In this document: positions 29,077-38,574 of the stretch, piece by piece
How the letters are laid out: each line of letters starts with the position of its first letter
Position numbering within the stretch: position 1 is the first letter of the stretch
From: Pseudomonas rhodesiae
Lineage (GTDB): Bacteria > Pseudomonadota > Gammaproteobacteria > Pseudomonadales > Pseudomonadaceae
Length of the DNA stretch: 64,000 nucleotides
Reading direction: 5' to 3'
Assembly: GCF_007858255.1 (NCBI RefSeq)
Contig: NZ_VFEU01000002.1
Location: forward strand, 372,001 to 436,000
Made by a program: the position numbers and the translations under genes
Notes under the pieces: model-generated
Told to the model about the DNA's origin: nothing
Databases searched by the model: none
What the model saw: the letters and a program-made list of their open reading frames with translations, nothing else

Positions 29077-29697
29077 TTAGACGGCAATCTTGTGGTCGGC
29101 CAGACCGGGGCTGCTGACCCGGTAGATGCCAATTTCGCCCAACAGGTTGGGCCATAGTTTACTCGCCCAGCCGTGACGGTGCTGTTGGTCGACGGCGAGG
29201 CGGTTGATCACCTTGGCTTCCCGCTCACCGCACAGGGCTTCGAAGTCTTCGAAGGTGCAGAAGTGGATGTTCGGCGTGTTGTACCAGGTGTAGGGCAGGA
29301 AATCCGAAACTGGCATGCGGCCCTTGGTGGCCAGGTACCAGCGGCAGCGCCAATGCCCGAAATTGGGGAAGGTGATGATGCACTGACGGCCCACGCGCAG
29401 CATTTCGTCGAGGATGCGGTCCGGGTAATGCACGGCTTGCAGGGCCTGGGTCATCACCACGATGTCGAAGCTGTTGCTGGCAAAGTTGCCCAGGCCCTTG
29501 TCCAGGTCCTGCTCGATCACGTTGATGCCTTTGGCCACGCACTCGGCGATGTTGTCCGGGTCGTTTTCCAGGCCGTAACCGGTGACTTGCTTATTGTCCC
29601 GCAGCCAGCTCAGCAGTTCGCCATCACCGCAGCCCAGGTCGAGCACGCGGCTGCCGGCGGGTATCCAGTCTTGGATGATTTCCAGGTCGGCTCTCAT
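29077..29697 (-). CDS. metW: Methionine biosynthesis protein MetW
   Basis: A 206-residue SAM-dependent methyltransferase-like protein. SAM-binding motif VLDLGCGDGELLSWL is near residue 18, and the conserved VMTQALQAVHYPDRIL segment follows. MetW works with MetX in methionine synthesis; in several proteobacteria it is needed for MetX activity. It lies 7 bp after metX, as is usual for the metXW pair. Confidence 0.93.
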   Translation of the reverse strand: MRADLEIIQDWIPAGSRVLDLGCGDGELLSWLRDNKQVTGYGLENDPDNIAECVAKGINVIEQDLDKGLGNFASNSFDIVVMTQALQAVHYPDRILDEMLRVGRQCIITFPNFGHWRCRWYLATKGRMPVSDFLPYTWYNTPNIHFCTFEDFEALCGEREAKVINRLAVDQQHRHGWASKLWPNLLGEIGIYRVSSPGLADHKIAV

Positions 29698-29704
29698 GGC
29701 GTTC

Positions 29705-30844
29705 TCACACAGTTATGCGGTTCATGTAGTTGCTAAAGGCCTGCAGGTAGCGCGGGATCGGGATCAGGAAGGCATCGTGGCCTTGCGGAGCATCGATCTC
29801 CAGGTAGCAGACGTCCTTGCGCGCGGCCATCAGGGCGTCCACCAGCTCACGGGAGCGGGCCGGCGAGAAACGCCAGTCGGTGGTGAACGACATCACGCAG
29901 AACTTGGCCTTGGCGGCTTCGAAGGTTCTCGCCAGGTCGTCATCAAATTGGGCGGCCGGGTCGAAGTAGTCCAAGGCCTTGGTCATCAACAGGTAGGTGT
30001 TGGCGTCGAAACGCCCGGAAAACTCCTCGCCCTGATAACGCAGGTAGCTTTCCACCTGGAACTCGACGCTGTGAAAGTCGTAGTTGAGCTTCTCGCTCTT
30101 GAGCCCACGACCGAATTTCTCGCCCATGGAGTCATCGGACAGGTAAGTGATGTGGCCGACCATGCGCGCCAGCATCAGGCCGCGCTTGGGGATCACGCCG
30201 GCTTCCTGGAACGAGCCGCCGTGAAACTCGGGGTCGGTGAGGATGGCTTGGCGTGCCACTTCATTGAAGGCGATGTTCTGTGCCGACAATTTGGGCGCCG
30301 AAGCGATAGCCAGGCAATGGCGCACGCGGTCCGGGTAGGTGATGGTCCATTGCAGCGCCTGCATGCCGCCCAGGCTGCCGCCGATTACCGCGGCCCATTG
30401 GCTGATGCCCAGCAGGTCGGCCAGGCGGGCCTGGCTGTGTACCCAGTCTTCCACGGTGAGCACCGGGAAATCGGCGCCAAATGGTTTGCCAGTTTCCGGG
30501 TTGAGGCTGCTGGGGCCGGTGGAGCCGTTGCAACCGCCGAGGTTGTTGAGGCTGACCACAAAGAACTTGTTGGTGTCGATGGGCTTGCCGGGGCCGATGC
30601 AACTGTCCCACCAGCCGGGCTTGCGCTCGTCGACGCTGTGGAAGCCCGCCGCATGATGATGGCCGGACAAGGCGTGGCAGATCAGCACGGCGTTGCTCGC
30701 CGTGGCGTTCAGTTGGCCGTAGGTTTCGTAGATCAGGTCATAGGCTGGCAGCGACCGGCCGCAGGCCAGGGCCAGCGGTTCGCTGAAGTGCGCCACTTGG
30801 GGCACCACCAGTCCAACAGAATCGGGGGGGAAGGCAGCTGGCAT
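29705..30844 (-). CDS. metX: Homoserine O-succinyl/acetyltransferase MetX
   Basis: A 379-residue alpha/beta-hydrolase acyltransferase that activates homoserine for methionine synthesis. The nucleophilic serine lies in [12 protein letters not shown], and the C-terminal acid-histidine region in [10 protein letters not shown] is intact. MetX of pseudomonads uses succinyl-CoA in characterised cases, so the acyl donor here should not be assumed to be acetyl-CoA from the family name. An AGGGTCG-type ribosome region precedes the ATG. The gene lies downstream of yggT with a hairpin between them. Confidence 0.94.
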   Translation of the reverse strand: MPAAFPPDSVGLVVPQVAHFSEPLALACGRSLPAYDLIYETYGQLNATASNAVLICHALSGHHHAAGFHSVDERKPGWWDSCIGPGKPIDTNKFFVVSLNNLGGCNGSTGPSSLNPETGKPFGADFPVLTVEDWVHSQARLADLLGISQWAAVIGGSLGGMQALQWTITYPDRVRHCLAIASAPKLSAQNIAFNEVARQAILTDPEFHGGSFQEAGVIPKRGLMLARMVGHITYLSDDSMGEKFGRGLKSEKLNYDFHSVEFQVESYLRYQGEEFSGRFDANTYLLMTKALDYFDPAAQFDDDLARTFEAAKAKFCVMSFTTDWRFSPARSRELVDALMAARKDVCYLEIDAPQGHDAFLIPIPRYLQAFSNYMNRITV

Positions 30845-30946
30845 CGACCCTGCTCTCGTTTAAATGAGGCGTAAGTCTAAAGAGCGGGGACCCCAGCGGC
30901 AAGCAAAGGCCTGCATGGATGCAATCCAATGGCGCAGATACAAAAA

Positions 30947-30972
30947 GTGGGAGGGAGCAAGCTCCCTCCCAC
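30947..30972. repeat. Perfect REP-type hairpin between yggT and metX
   Basis: GTGGGAGGGAGC and GCTCCCTCCCAC form a perfect 12-bp stem with an AA loop. It lies 13 bp past the yggT stop and 103 bp before metX on the minus strand. It may cap the proC-yggT transcript and separate it from metXW. No long T run follows. Confidence 0.8.
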
Positions 30973-30984
30973 CGTTGCGGCGCG

Positions 30985-31575
30985 TCAGATCAGGCCAAAC
31001 AGCTCTTTGGGCATGAATGCATAGAACGCCAGGCGCGGAATCACCCAACTCTGTATCAGTTGAATGGCAATAAACGCGAAGATCGGCGAAATATCCAGGC
31101 CGCCCAGGTTAGGGATCAGGCGACGGAACGGCGCCAACACTGGCTCGGTGATCTGGTAGACCAGTTCGGCGCCTGGGCTGCGGCTGCCTGGGGCCACCCA
31201 GGACAGGATCACGCTGATGATCATCGACCAGAACAGAATCTTCAGGAACAGCGAGAAGATACCGATCAGCGCCCAAGGCAACAGCAGCACCGTAAAGGCC
31301 TGGTAGCCGTTCAGCGTCAGCACCACCACGAACAACAGGATTTGCAGCAGCAACGCCAGCACCAGCGACGACATGTCCAGCCCGAACAGGCTCGGGATCA
31401 CCCGACGCAGCGGCTTGAGCAGCGGCTGGGTGGCCTTGACCACGAACTGGCACAGCGGGTTGTAGAAGTTCGCCCGCACCAGTTGCAGGATAAAGCGCAT
31501 CAACACGATCAGCAGATACAGGCTGCCCAGGGTCTGGATGATGAAGATGAGGGCGTCATTGAGTCCAAGCATCAT
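30985..31575 (-). CDS. YggT family membrane protein
   Basis: A 196-residue integral membrane protein made of two YggT repeats, each with a pair of helices around an RxxxPxxG-like loop (PLRRVIPSLFGLD and PFRRLIPNLGGLD). The duplicated arrangement is typical of gamma-proteobacterial YggT. It sits immediately after proC. The family is linked to cell shape and osmotic or membrane functions in other organisms; its role here is not clear. Confidence 0.88.
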   Translation of the reverse strand: MMLGLNDALIFIIQTLGSLYLLIVLMRFILQLVRANFYNPLCQFVVKATQPLLKPLRRVIPSLFGLDMSSLVLALLLQILLFVVVLTLNGYQAFTVLLLPWALIGIFSLFLKILFWSMIISVILSWVAPGSRSPGAELVYQITEPVLAPFRRLIPNLGGLDISPIFAFIAIQLIQSWVIPRLAFYAFMPKELFGLI

Positions 31576-31596
31576 TAATTCCTTCGTAAGGGACGA

Positions 31597-32415
31597 TTAT
31601 TTGCCCAGTTGCTCGGCCAGCTCGGCCGAACGGTGTGCCGCGGCACCCAGGGCTTTCTCCACCAAGGCTTCAAAGCCACCGGCCTGGAACGATTCGATGG
31701 CGGCCTGGGTGGTGCCACCCGGCGAGGTCACGCGGCGGCGCAACTCTGCGGCGTCCACATCGCTGGACACGGCCATATGCGCGGCGCCCAGGGCCGTCTG
31801 CTCGGCCAGTTGCTCGGCGACGTCCTTGGGCAGGCCCAGTTTCACGCCGGCGGCGGTCATGGATTCGATGAGTAGAAAGAAATACGCCGGGCCGCTGCCG
31901 GACACGGCGGTGACTGCGTCCAGTTGCTGCTCCTGCTCCAGCCACAGGGCAATGCCCACGGCGGACAGCAATTCCTGCGCCTGGTCGCGCTGTTCGGCGC
32001 TCACTTGGGCGGTGGCATACAGCCCGCTCACGCCCTGGCGCACCAGCGCCGGGGTGTTGGGCATGCAACGTACGATCGGCTGTGCGCCAAGCCAGGCGTT
32101 CATGCTGGCGCAGGTGATGCCGGCGGCGATGGACACCACCAGCTGATGCGGCTGCAGATGGGGGCGCAGGCTTTCGCACACCGCTTTCATGGCCTGCGGC
32201 TTGACCGCCAGTACGATCACGTCGACGCCACGGATGGCCTCGGCGTTATCGGCGAAGGTTTCGATGCCGTGCTCGGCGCTGACGCGGGCACGGGTGTCGG
32301 CGCCCGGATCGCTGGCGCGGATCTGCGCCGGCTCCAGCCCCTTGGCCCGTAGACCGCCGATCAGACTGGCCGCCATGTTACCGGCGCCGATAAAGGCAAT
32401 ACGCGTGTTACTCAT
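31597..32415 (-). CDS. proC: Pyrroline-5-carboxylate reductase
   Basis: A 272-residue NAD(P)H-dependent reductase for the last step of proline synthesis. N-terminal Rossmann motif FIGAGNMAASLIGGL and the C-terminal signature SGPAYFFLLIESM with TALGAA are present. Length matches E. coli ProC (269). It is 33 bp downstream of yggS and 21 bp upstream of yggT, a conserved trio. Confidence 0.96.
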   Translation of the reverse strand: MSNTRIAFIGAGNMAASLIGGLRAKGLEPAQIRASDPGADTRARVSAEHGIETFADNAEAIRGVDVIVLAVKPQAMKAVCESLRPHLQPHQLVVSIAAGITCASMNAWLGAQPIVRCMPNTPALVRQGVSGLYATAQVSAEQRDQAQELLSAVGIALWLEQEQQLDAVTAVSGSGPAYFFLLIESMTAAGVKLGLPKDVAEQLAEQTALGAAHMAVSSDVDAAELRRRVTSPGGTTQAAIESFQAGGFEALVEKALGAAAHRSAELAEQLGK

Positions 32416-32448
32416 GACAGGTCCTTACTCAGAGGGAAGTCAGCCATT

Positions 32449-33135
32449 TCATGGCTGGCCGTAGTCGCGGGCGCCAAACAGGGCAGTACCGATCCGCACC
32501 CAAGTGGCGCCTTGGGCGATGGCCGATTCAAGGTCGTGGCTCATGCCCATGGAAAGTGTGTCGAGCGGCAGATTCAGGCTGGCTTGCAGGTCGCGCACCG
32601 TGGCAAACGCGGCGTCTTGCGCGGCGCGATCATCGGTCGGCTCCGGAATAGCCATCAGGCCACGCAGCGTCAGGCGCGGTAGGGCGCTGATGGCGTTGGC
32701 CAGTGCCGGCAAGTCGGCGGGCGTACAGCCGGATTTGCTGGCCTCGCCGCTGACGTTGACCTGAATACAAATGTTCAGGGGCGGCAGCTCGGCTGGGCGT
32801 TGTTCGGACAGGCGTTGTGCAATTTTCAGACGGTCCACGGAATGCACCCAAGCGAAGTGCTCGGCGATCGCACGAGTCTTGTTCGATTGAATGGGGCCGA
32901 TGAAGTGCCAACTCAAGGGCAGGTCGGTCAATTCGACCTGTTTGCTCAACGCCTCTTGCAGGTAATTCTCGCCAAAGTCACGCAGGCCGGCGGCGTAAGC
33001 TTCGCGCACGGCTTGCGCGGGTTTGGTCTTGCTCACGGCCAGCAAGTGGACGCTGTCGGGGTCACGTTGCACGGCCTCGGCCGCGGCGCGGATGCGCTGG
33101 CTAACCACGCCAATGTTGTCTGCTATCGTCGACAT
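32449..33135 (-). CDS. PLP homeostasis protein YggS/PROSC
   Basis: A 228-residue single-domain PLP-binding protein of the alanine racemase-like TIM-barrel fold. The PLP lysine lies in LLAVSKTKPAQ near residue 36, and the C-terminal SMGMSHDLESAIAQGATWVRIGTALFG motif is the family signature. It buffers intracellular pyridoxal phosphate. It is divergent from pilT with only 57 bp between the start codons. Confidence 0.94.
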   Translation of the reverse strand: MSTIADNIGVVSQRIRAAAEAVQRDPDSVHLLAVSKTKPAQAVREAYAAGLRDFGENYLQEALSKQVELTDLPLSWHFIGPIQSNKTRAIAEHFAWVHSVDRLKIAQRLSEQRPAELPPLNICIQVNVSGEASKSGCTPADLPALANAISALPRLTLRGLMAIPEPTDDRAAQDAAFATVRDLQASLNLPLDTLSMGMSHDLESAIAQGATWVRIGTALFGARDYGQP

Positions 33136-33192
33136 TCAAGTTGCGCCCGTGGATATGGAGTCCGCGGCATTCTACTGGAAATGGAAAGCCCT

Positions 33193-34227
33193 ATGGATAT
33201 CACTCAATTGCTGGAGGCCAGCGCGCGCCGTGGCGCCTCCGACCTGCATTTATCGGCCGGCCTGGCGCCGATGCTACGTGTGGATGGAGAGGTTTGGCCG
33301 ATGGACTGGCCGGCACTCTCTGCGCCCCAAGTGGCCGATCTGCTTAGCCCTTTGCTGAACAACTATCAGCAAAAGGATTTCGAAACATCTCTTGAAACGG
33401 ATTTTGCGTTCGAATTGCCCGGCGTGGCGCGATTCCGCGTCAATGTGTTCCAACAGGACCGTGGCATGGGGGCCGTGTTTCGCACCATTCCCAACGAGGT
33501 GCTGAGTTTGGAGAGACTGGGCCTGGGCGATGTATTCCAACGTATCGCCCAGTTGCCGCGCGGTCTGGTGCTGGTGACCGGGCCTACCGGTTCAGGCAAG
33601 TCCACCACCCTGGCGGCGATGATCGACCACCTCAACCAGCACCGTCGCCAGCACATCCTGACCCTGGAAGACCCCATCGAATTTATCCATACGCCGAAAT
33701 CCGCCCTGATCAATCAACGACAGGTGCACCGTGATACCCACAGTTTTTCAGTCGCGTTGCGCTCGGCCTTGCGGGAAGACCCGGATGTCATCCTGGTGGG
33801 GGAGCTGCGCGACCTGGAAACCATCCGCCTGGCATTGACCGCCGCCGAGACCGGGCACCTGGTGTTCGGCACCTTGCACACCACGTCGGCGGCGAAGACT
33901 GTGGATCGGCTGGTGGATGTCTTTCCCGCAGGGGAAAAGGCCATGGTGCGCTCGATGCTGTCGGAGTCGCTGCAAGCGGTGGTATCGCAAGTGTTAGTGA
34001 AAAAACTCGGCGGCGGGCGCGTGGCGGCTCATGAAATCATGCTGGGTACGCCAGCCATTCGTAATTTGATCCGCGAGGAAAAGGTGGCGCAGATGGTCTC
34101 CGCGATGCAGACCGGCGCGGCTTTGGGAATGAAGACACTGGATATGAGTTTGAAGGCGCTGGTTGCCCAGGGCGTGATCAGTCGGGACGAGGCGCGGGAG
34201 AAGGCGAGGGCGCCTGGGGATATCTGA
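33193..34227 (+). CDS. pilT: Type IV pilus retraction ATPase PilT
   Basis: A 344-residue hexameric ATPase that depolymerises type IV pili. Walker A GPTGSGKST is near residue 130, the Asp box and Walker B (DPDVILVGELRD) near 200, the His box (HLVFGTLHT) near 225, and the PilT-specific AIRNLIREEK segment near 290. Length equals P. aeruginosa PilT (344). The start is the ATG that gives MDITQLLE. In P. aeruginosa pilU follows directly; here the next gene is a convergent NlpC/P60 hydrolase. Confidence 0.97.
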   Translation: MDITQLLEASARRGASDLHLSAGLAPMLRVDGEVWPMDWPALSAPQVADLLSPLLNNYQQKDFETSLETDFAFELPGVARFRVNVFQQDRGMGAVFRTIPNEVLSLERLGLGDVFQRIAQLPRGLVLVTGPTGSGKSTTLAAMIDHLNQHRRQHILTLEDPIEFIHTPKSALINQRQVHRDTHSFSVALRSALREDPDVILVGELRDLETIRLALTAAETGHLVFGTLHTTSAAKTVDRLVDVFPAGEKAMVRSMLSESLQAVVSQVLVKKLGGGRVAAHEIMLGTPAIRNLIREEKVAQMVSAMQTGAALGMKTLDMSLKALVAQGVISRDEAREKARAPGDI

Positions 34228-34249
34228 CGGTTTGTGAGTGACACAAATC

Positions 34250-34286
34250 AAATGTGGAAAGGGGCGAAAAGCCCCTTTCCACATTT
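34250..34286. terminator. Hairpin terminator between pilT and the NlpC/P60 gene
   Basis: AAATGTGGAAAGGGGC and GCCCCTTTCCACATTT form a perfect 16-bp stem with a GAAAA loop. AT-rich ends in both directions allow bidirectional termination for the convergent genes. The sequence is a variant of the REP-like ATGTGGxAxxGGGGC pattern. Confidence 0.85.
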
Positions 34287-34308
34287 ACTACTGCATTTCA
34301 GCTCAGGA

Positions 34309-34947
34309 TCAGCGTTGCACGATGCGCAGGTTGTTGTTCTGCTCTTTCGGCAGAACCCGCTTGGCAATCACGTAGTTCTTGTCCCAAAACGGCTTTTTCA
34401 GCGTGTCGATGCTCACCGACTTGCCACGCCGTGGCGCGTGGATGAAACGGTCATTGCCCAGGTAGATGGCAACGTGGTTGACTTGGCGGCTCTTCAACTT
34501 GAAGAACAGCAGATCGCCCGGTTTCAGGTCTTTGCGGTCGACCTTCAAGCCGTGGCCGGCAGCCATGGCGTTGGAGGTGCGTGGCAAATCCACCGCTTTT
34601 ACATCGTTAAAGGCATATTTCACCAAACCACTGCAGTCGAACCCTTTACTTGGGCTGCTGCCGCCCCAACGATAAGGAGTACCGAGCACATTCACCGCGC
34701 GGCTGAGCACGTTGCTGCTCTGCTTGGTGTTGACTGCCATCAGGCCTGGCGTCGTTTTACCGTGGGCCTTGGTCAGTTGAGTCGGACGGCTGACGGTCGG
34801 CTTGGCCGCTTTGGCGGTGCTCGGTGTGCTGTGGACTTTAGGGGTGAAACCGTTGACGTTGGGAAGTCGTTGCTCACGATTGGTGGCGTGGGCGGCCAGT
34901 GGCATTAATAGGCAAATGGTTAGCCATGTCTTGAAAAATGGTCGCAT
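34309..34947 (-). CDS. NlpC/P60 peptidoglycan endopeptidase
   Basis: A 212-residue exported hydrolase. Residues 1-21 form a signal peptide. A basic, low-complexity linker covers about residues 35-75. The C-terminal NlpC/P60 domain has the catalytic C105 in FDCSGLV, H158 in NHVAIYLG and H170 in FIHAPRRG. Such enzymes cut gamma-D-glutamyl-diaminopimelate bonds in peptide stems. No lipobox is present, so it should be periplasmic and soluble. It is convergent with pilT. Confidence 0.9.
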   Translation of the reverse strand: MRPFFKTWLTICLLMPLAAHATNREQRLPNVNGFTPKVHSTPSTAKAAKPTVSRPTQLTKAHGKTTPGLMAVNTKQSSNVLSRAVNVLGTPYRWGGSSPSKGFDCSGLVKYAFNDVKAVDLPRTSNAMAAGHGLKVDRKDLKPGDLLFFKLKSRQVNHVAIYLGNDRFIHAPRRGKSVSIDTLKKPFWDKNYVIAKRVLPKEQNNNLRIVQR

Positions 34948-35197
34948 TAGGCGTGGCTCTTATGGGTTTGCGCGCAACTTTATAACAGCTTTTTGTGTCG
35001 TTCTCAGGCCGTTTGTCGACTGAACCTTGGGGTCAAATTCAGGAAAAACGCGACGAATCGCCGCAATTGTCCTACACAGGTCAGGTGGCATAAGGCTTTC
35101 AGGGAAGCGAAGATACCATTTGCCGTACGTCGGGCGCCTGTAAAAAAGTCACAAAGAAAGTGAAAAAATTTATCTATCGAGGCAAAAGAGGTACGCG
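34948..35197. other. Intergenic region upstream of the TM2 gene
   Basis: This 250-bp gap separates the divergent NlpC/P60 and TM2 genes. The final 60 bases are very AT-rich with A-tracts. A GAGG ribosome site lies before the ATG at 35198. I recognise no repeat or RNA gene in it. Confidence 0.45.
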
Positions 35198-35626
35198 ATG
35201 AACACCTATCAACAGATTGGTCCGCAGCAAGATACCCACAGCAAGGTGATTGGTTACCTGCTCTGGATTTTCGGTTTTACCGGTGCCCATCGCTTTTATT
35301 ACGGCAAGCCCGTGACCGGCACGATCTGGTTTTTCACGTTTGGCTTGCTGGGTATCGGTTGGTTGATCGACCTGTTTCTGATCCCCGCCATGGACCGCGA
35401 AGCTGACCTGCGATTTACTGCCGGGCCCATCGAATATAACGTCGCATGGATACTGTTGGCATTTCTTGGCGTATTCGGCGTGCACCGCATGTACCAGGGC
35501 AAGTGGATCACCGGTTTGATCTACCTGCTGACCGGTGGTTTGTTCCTGGTGGGGGTGTTGTATGACTTCTGGACGTTGAATACCCAGATATCCATCCGCA
35601 ATGCCGAGCGCAATAACGGACGCTGA
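35198..35626 (+). CDS. TM2 domain-containing membrane protein
   Basis: A 142-residue protein with two TM2-type units, each a pair of helices with an internal GxHRFYxGK/GVHRMYQGKW loop (near residues 28 and 94). A GAGG ribosome site supports the start. The duplicated unit is common in pseudomonads. No function is established. The gene is alone on its strand, ended by a strong terminator. Confidence 0.85.
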   Translation: MNTYQQIGPQQDTHSKVIGYLLWIFGFTGAHRFYYGKPVTGTIWFFTFGLLGIGWLIDLFLIPAMDREADLRFTAGPIEYNVAWILLAFLGVFGVHRMYQGKWITGLIYLLTGGLFLVGVLYDFWTLNTQISIRNAERNNGR

Positions 35627-35639
35627 TCTCTCAAGCTGA

Positions 35640-35676
35640 AAAGGTGGGAGGGGCCAAGCTCCCTCCCACCTTTTTT
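35640..35676. terminator. Bidirectional terminator between the TM2 gene and pyrC'
   Basis: AAGGTGGGAGGG and CCCTCCCACCTT arms form a 12-bp stem followed by a T run on the plus strand; on the minus strand the stem is also followed by TTTT. It ends the TM2 gene and the pyrRBC' transcript. The core again resembles the REP palindromes. Confidence 0.88.
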
Positions 35677-35688
35677 CGCGACGACCTT

Positions 35689-36960
35689 TTAGGCCTGGTA
35701 GCTGATGCGCCCATCCACCAAGGTGTAGCGCACGCTCGCAGGCAGGCTATGGCCGATGAACGGGCAGTTCTCGCCCTTGGACAGCCACTGCTCGCCCACT
35801 ACGGTAGAACGGGCCGGATCAAACAGCACCAGGTCCGCCGCCGCCCCCACCGCCAACTTGCCCGCCGGCAGGCGCAATGCCTCGGCAGGCCCGCTGCTCA
35901 AGCGTGCCAGCAGCGTCGGCAGGTCCAGCAAGCCTTCTTCCACCAATGTCATCGCCAGTGGCAACAACAGTTCGACGCTGCTGATGCCTGGCTCGGTCGC
36001 GCCGAACGGTGCCAGTTTGGCATCGCGCTCGTGGGGTTGGTGATGGCTGGATATCGCCGAGACCACGCCGGACTTCACCGCTGCGCGCAAACCGTCACGG
36101 TCGGCCAGGGTGCGCAGGGGCGGTTGTACGTGGTACAGGCTGGAGAAGTCGATCAGCGCCTCATCCGTCAGGATCAACTGATACAACGCCACATCCGCCG
36201 TCACCGGCAAACCGCGGGCCTGGGCCTGGGCGATCAGGGCCACGCCCCGGGCGCTGGTCAGTTGGCTGAAATGCGCGCGCACGCCGCTTTGTTCCACCAG
36301 CAGCAGGTCACGGGCCAGGGCCACGGTCTCGGCAGTTTCGGGGATGCCCGGCAGGCCGAGGAAGCTGGCCACGGCGCCTTCATGGGCCAGGCCGCCTTCG
36401 GCCAGGTCGCGGTCCTGGGAGTGGAAGATCACCGTCAGATCGAAGGTGGCCGCGTATTCCAAAGCGCGGCACAGGGTGCGGGTGCTGCGGAAACTTTCCA
36501 GGCCGTTGCCGAACGCCACGCAACCGGCATCGCGCAGGGCAATCAGCTCGGCCAGTTGCTCGCCCTCCAAGCCTTTGCTCAGGGCGCCGATGGGGAATAC
36601 TTTGCAATTGCCGGCTTCGCGGGCGCGGTCCAGGATCAGCTCGGTCACCGCCGAAGTGTCCAGGATCGGCTTGGTGTGCGGCGGGCAGCACAAGCTGGTC
36701 ACGCCACCGGCGGCGGCGGCGCGGGTTTCGCTGGCGATGCTGCCTTTGCGGCTGTAACCCGGCTCGCGCAGGGCGACGTTCAGGTCCACCAGGCCAGGTG
36801 CGGCCACCAGGCCTTTGGCGTCGATAACCTGACCGGCACTGAAACCGCCAGGGGCGGCGCCGATGGCGATGATCTTGCCGGCTTCCACATGAAGATCGGT
36901 GATTTGATCCAGGCCGCTGGCCGGATCGATGACTCGGGCGCCGAGAATGCTGAGCTTCAC
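35689..36960 (-). CDS. pyrC': Dihydroorotase-like protein PyrC' (non-catalytic ATCase partner)
   Basis: A 423-residue dihydroorotase homologue. In active enzymes the metal site starts DxHxHLREPG; here it reads [10 protein letters not shown], so both histidines are replaced (N61 and A63). It is therefore almost certainly inactive as a dihydroorotase. In P. putida the pyrC' product is known to be needed for assembly of the aspartate transcarbamoylase dodecamer with PyrB. Its start overlaps the pyrB stop by 4 bp, matching that partnership. A catalytic dihydroorotase should be encoded elsewhere. Confidence 0.92.
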   Translation of the reverse strand: MKLSILGARVIDPASGLDQITDLHVEAGKIIAIGAAPGGFSAGQVIDAKGLVAAPGLVDLNVALREPGYSRKGSIASETRAAAAGGVTSLCCPPHTKPILDTSAVTELILDRAREAGNCKVFPIGALSKGLEGEQLAELIALRDAGCVAFGNGLESFRSTRTLCRALEYAATFDLTVIFHSQDRDLAEGGLAHEGAVASFLGLPGIPETAETVALARDLLLVEQSGVRAHFSQLTSARGVALIAQAQARGLPVTADVALYQLILTDEALIDFSSLYHVQPPLRTLADRDGLRAAVKSGVVSAISSHHQPHERDAKLAPFGATEPGISSVELLLPLAMTLVEEGLLDLPTLLARLSSGPAEALRLPAGKLAVGAAADLVLFDPARSTVVGEQWLSKGENCPFIGHSLPASVRYTLVDGRISYQA

Positions 36961-37961
36961 TGGGCGTTCTCCTGCTCGAATTGACGTTGCGCGGTTTGCC
37001 CGCTCATGGCCATGGACAGTACCGCCATGCGCACGGCGATGCCGTAGGTCACCTGGTTGAGGATCACCGATTGGTTGCCGTCGGCCACCGCCGACTCAAT
37101 CTCCACCCCGCGGTTGATTGGCCCCGGGTGCATCACAATGGCATCCGGCTTAGCGCCGGCCAGGCGCGTGGTGGTCAGGCCGAACAGGCGGTAGAACTCG
37201 CCTTCGCTCGGCAGCAGGCCGCCGGCCATGCGCTCGCGTTGCAGGCGCAGCATGATGACCACATCCACATCCTTGAGGCCTGCGGTCATGTCGGTGTAGA
37301 CCTTCACGCCGTACTGCTCGATACCTATGGGTAGCAGGGTTTTCGGCGCGATCACGCGGATATCCGGGCAACCCAGGGCTTTCAGGGCCAGCATGTTCGA
37401 GCGCGCCACCCGCGAGTGCAGGATGTCGCCGACGATGGCCACCGAGAGGTTTTCAAAGCTGCCCTTGTGCCGACGGATCGTGAGCATGTCGAGCATACCC
37501 TGGGTCGGGTGGGCGTGACGGCCGTCGCCGCCGTTGATGATCGCCACCTGCGGGCAGACGTGTTCGGCGATGAAGTGCGCGGCGCCGGAGTCGCCGTGGC
37601 GCACCACGAACATGTCGGCGGCCATGGCTTCCAGGTTGCGCAGGGTGTCGAGCAGGGTTTCGCCCTTGCTGGCCGACGAGGTGGACACGTTCAGCGTGAT
37701 CACGTCGGCCGATAGCCGCTGGGCCGCCAGTTCAAAGGTGGTGCGGGTGCGCGTGGAGTTCTCGAAGAACACATTGCAGATGGTTTTGCCGCGCAGCAAC
37801 GGGACTTTCTTCACCGCCCGGCCGCCGACTTCGAGGAACGAATCGGCGGTGTCGAGGATTTCGGTGAGCAGTTCGCGGGGCAAACCATCGAGGGACAAGA
37901 AGTGTTGCAACTGGCCCTGAGCATTGAGCTGCAGCGGGCGCTTGGCATCTAGAGGCGTCAT
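36957..37961 (-). CDS. pyrB: Aspartate carbamoyltransferase catalytic subunit
   Basis: A 334-residue carbamoyltransferase for the first committed step of pyrimidine synthesis. Carbamoyl-phosphate site [13 protein letters not shown] is near residue 72, and the [12 protein letters not shown] and late [12 protein letters not shown] segments bind the phosphate and aspartate. As in other pseudomonads it has an N-terminal extension of about 15-20 residues compared with E. coli PyrB, linked there to nucleotide regulation. It sits between pyrR and pyrC'. Confidence 0.96.
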   Translation of the reverse strand: MTPLDAKRPLQLNAQGQLQHFLSLDGLPRELLTEILDTADSFLEVGGRAVKKVPLLRGKTICNVFFENSTRTRTTFELAAQRLSADVITLNVSTSSASKGETLLDTLRNLEAMAADMFVVRHGDSGAAHFIAEHVCPQVAIINGGDGRHAHPTQGMLDMLTIRRHKGSFENLSVAIVGDILHSRVARSNMLALKALGCPDIRVIAPKTLLPIGIEQYGVKVYTDMTAGLKDVDVVIMLRLQRERMAGGLLPSEGEFYRLFGLTTTRLAGAKPDAIVMHPGPINRGVEIESAVADGNQSVILNQVTYGIAVRMAVLSMAMSGQTAQRQFEQENAQ

Positions 37962-37985
37962 CGCGGGGACTCTTTACAAGGCGGT

Positions 37986-38492
37986 TTAAGGGGCGAGGTC
38001 TTGCAGTTCGAGTTCGAGCGGCGTGGGACCGGACAATTTTACCCGCTGATGGGCCGCCAAAGACAGGGTGGCGCCCACCACATCGGGGCTGATCGGCAGC
38101 TCGCCGGCATCCAGATCCAGCAGGCACACCAAGGTGATGCTGGCCGGGCGGCCATAGTCGAACAATTCGTTCATGGCCGCGCGAATGGTGCGGCCGCTCA
38201 TCAGTACGTCGTCGATCAGCACCAGGTGCTGGCCTTCTATCTCAAAGGGCAGGGCGGAGGGGCGCACTTGCGGGTGCAGGCCGTTCTGGCTGAAGTCGTC
38301 GCGGTAGAAGGACACATCCAGCGTGCCGAGTGGCGCGTCGCTGCCCAGCGCTTCGAGCAACGCCTGGGCGACCCATACGCCACCGGTGCGGATGCCGATA
38401 AAACGCGGTTCGCGGATGCCGCGGTGTTCCAGGTGCGCCTTGAGGCGTATCGCCATCTGGCTGATCAGTTCGGCGGGATTGGGCAGGCTCAT
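37986..38492 (-). CDS. pyrR: Pyrimidine operon regulator / uracil phosphoribosyltransferase PyrR
   Basis: A 168-residue phosphoribosyltransferase-fold protein. The PRPP-binding motif [17 protein letters not shown] is near residue 93. PyrR proteins bind pyr mRNA or act as regulators of pyrimidine genes and can have UPRTase activity. Start set at MSLPNPAEL; an in-frame upstream start would add 24 unconserved residues. First gene of pyrR-pyrB-pyrC', 24 bp before pyrB. Confidence 0.93.
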   Translation of the reverse strand: MSLPNPAELISQMAIRLKAHLEHRGIREPRFIGIRTGGVWVAQALLEALGSDAPLGTLDVSFYRDDFSQNGLHPQVRPSALPFEIEGQHLVLIDDVLMSGRTIRAAMNELFDYGRPASITLVCLLDLDAGELPISPDVVGATLSLAAHQRVKLSGPTPLELELQDLAP

Positions 38493-38574
38493 GGTGGCTC
38501 CTTCTAGGCCTTGCGCGTCGAGGTGGCGGCAGGGTTCGGGCTCAAACGTAAAAAGACGCGGCAAGCCGCGTCAG

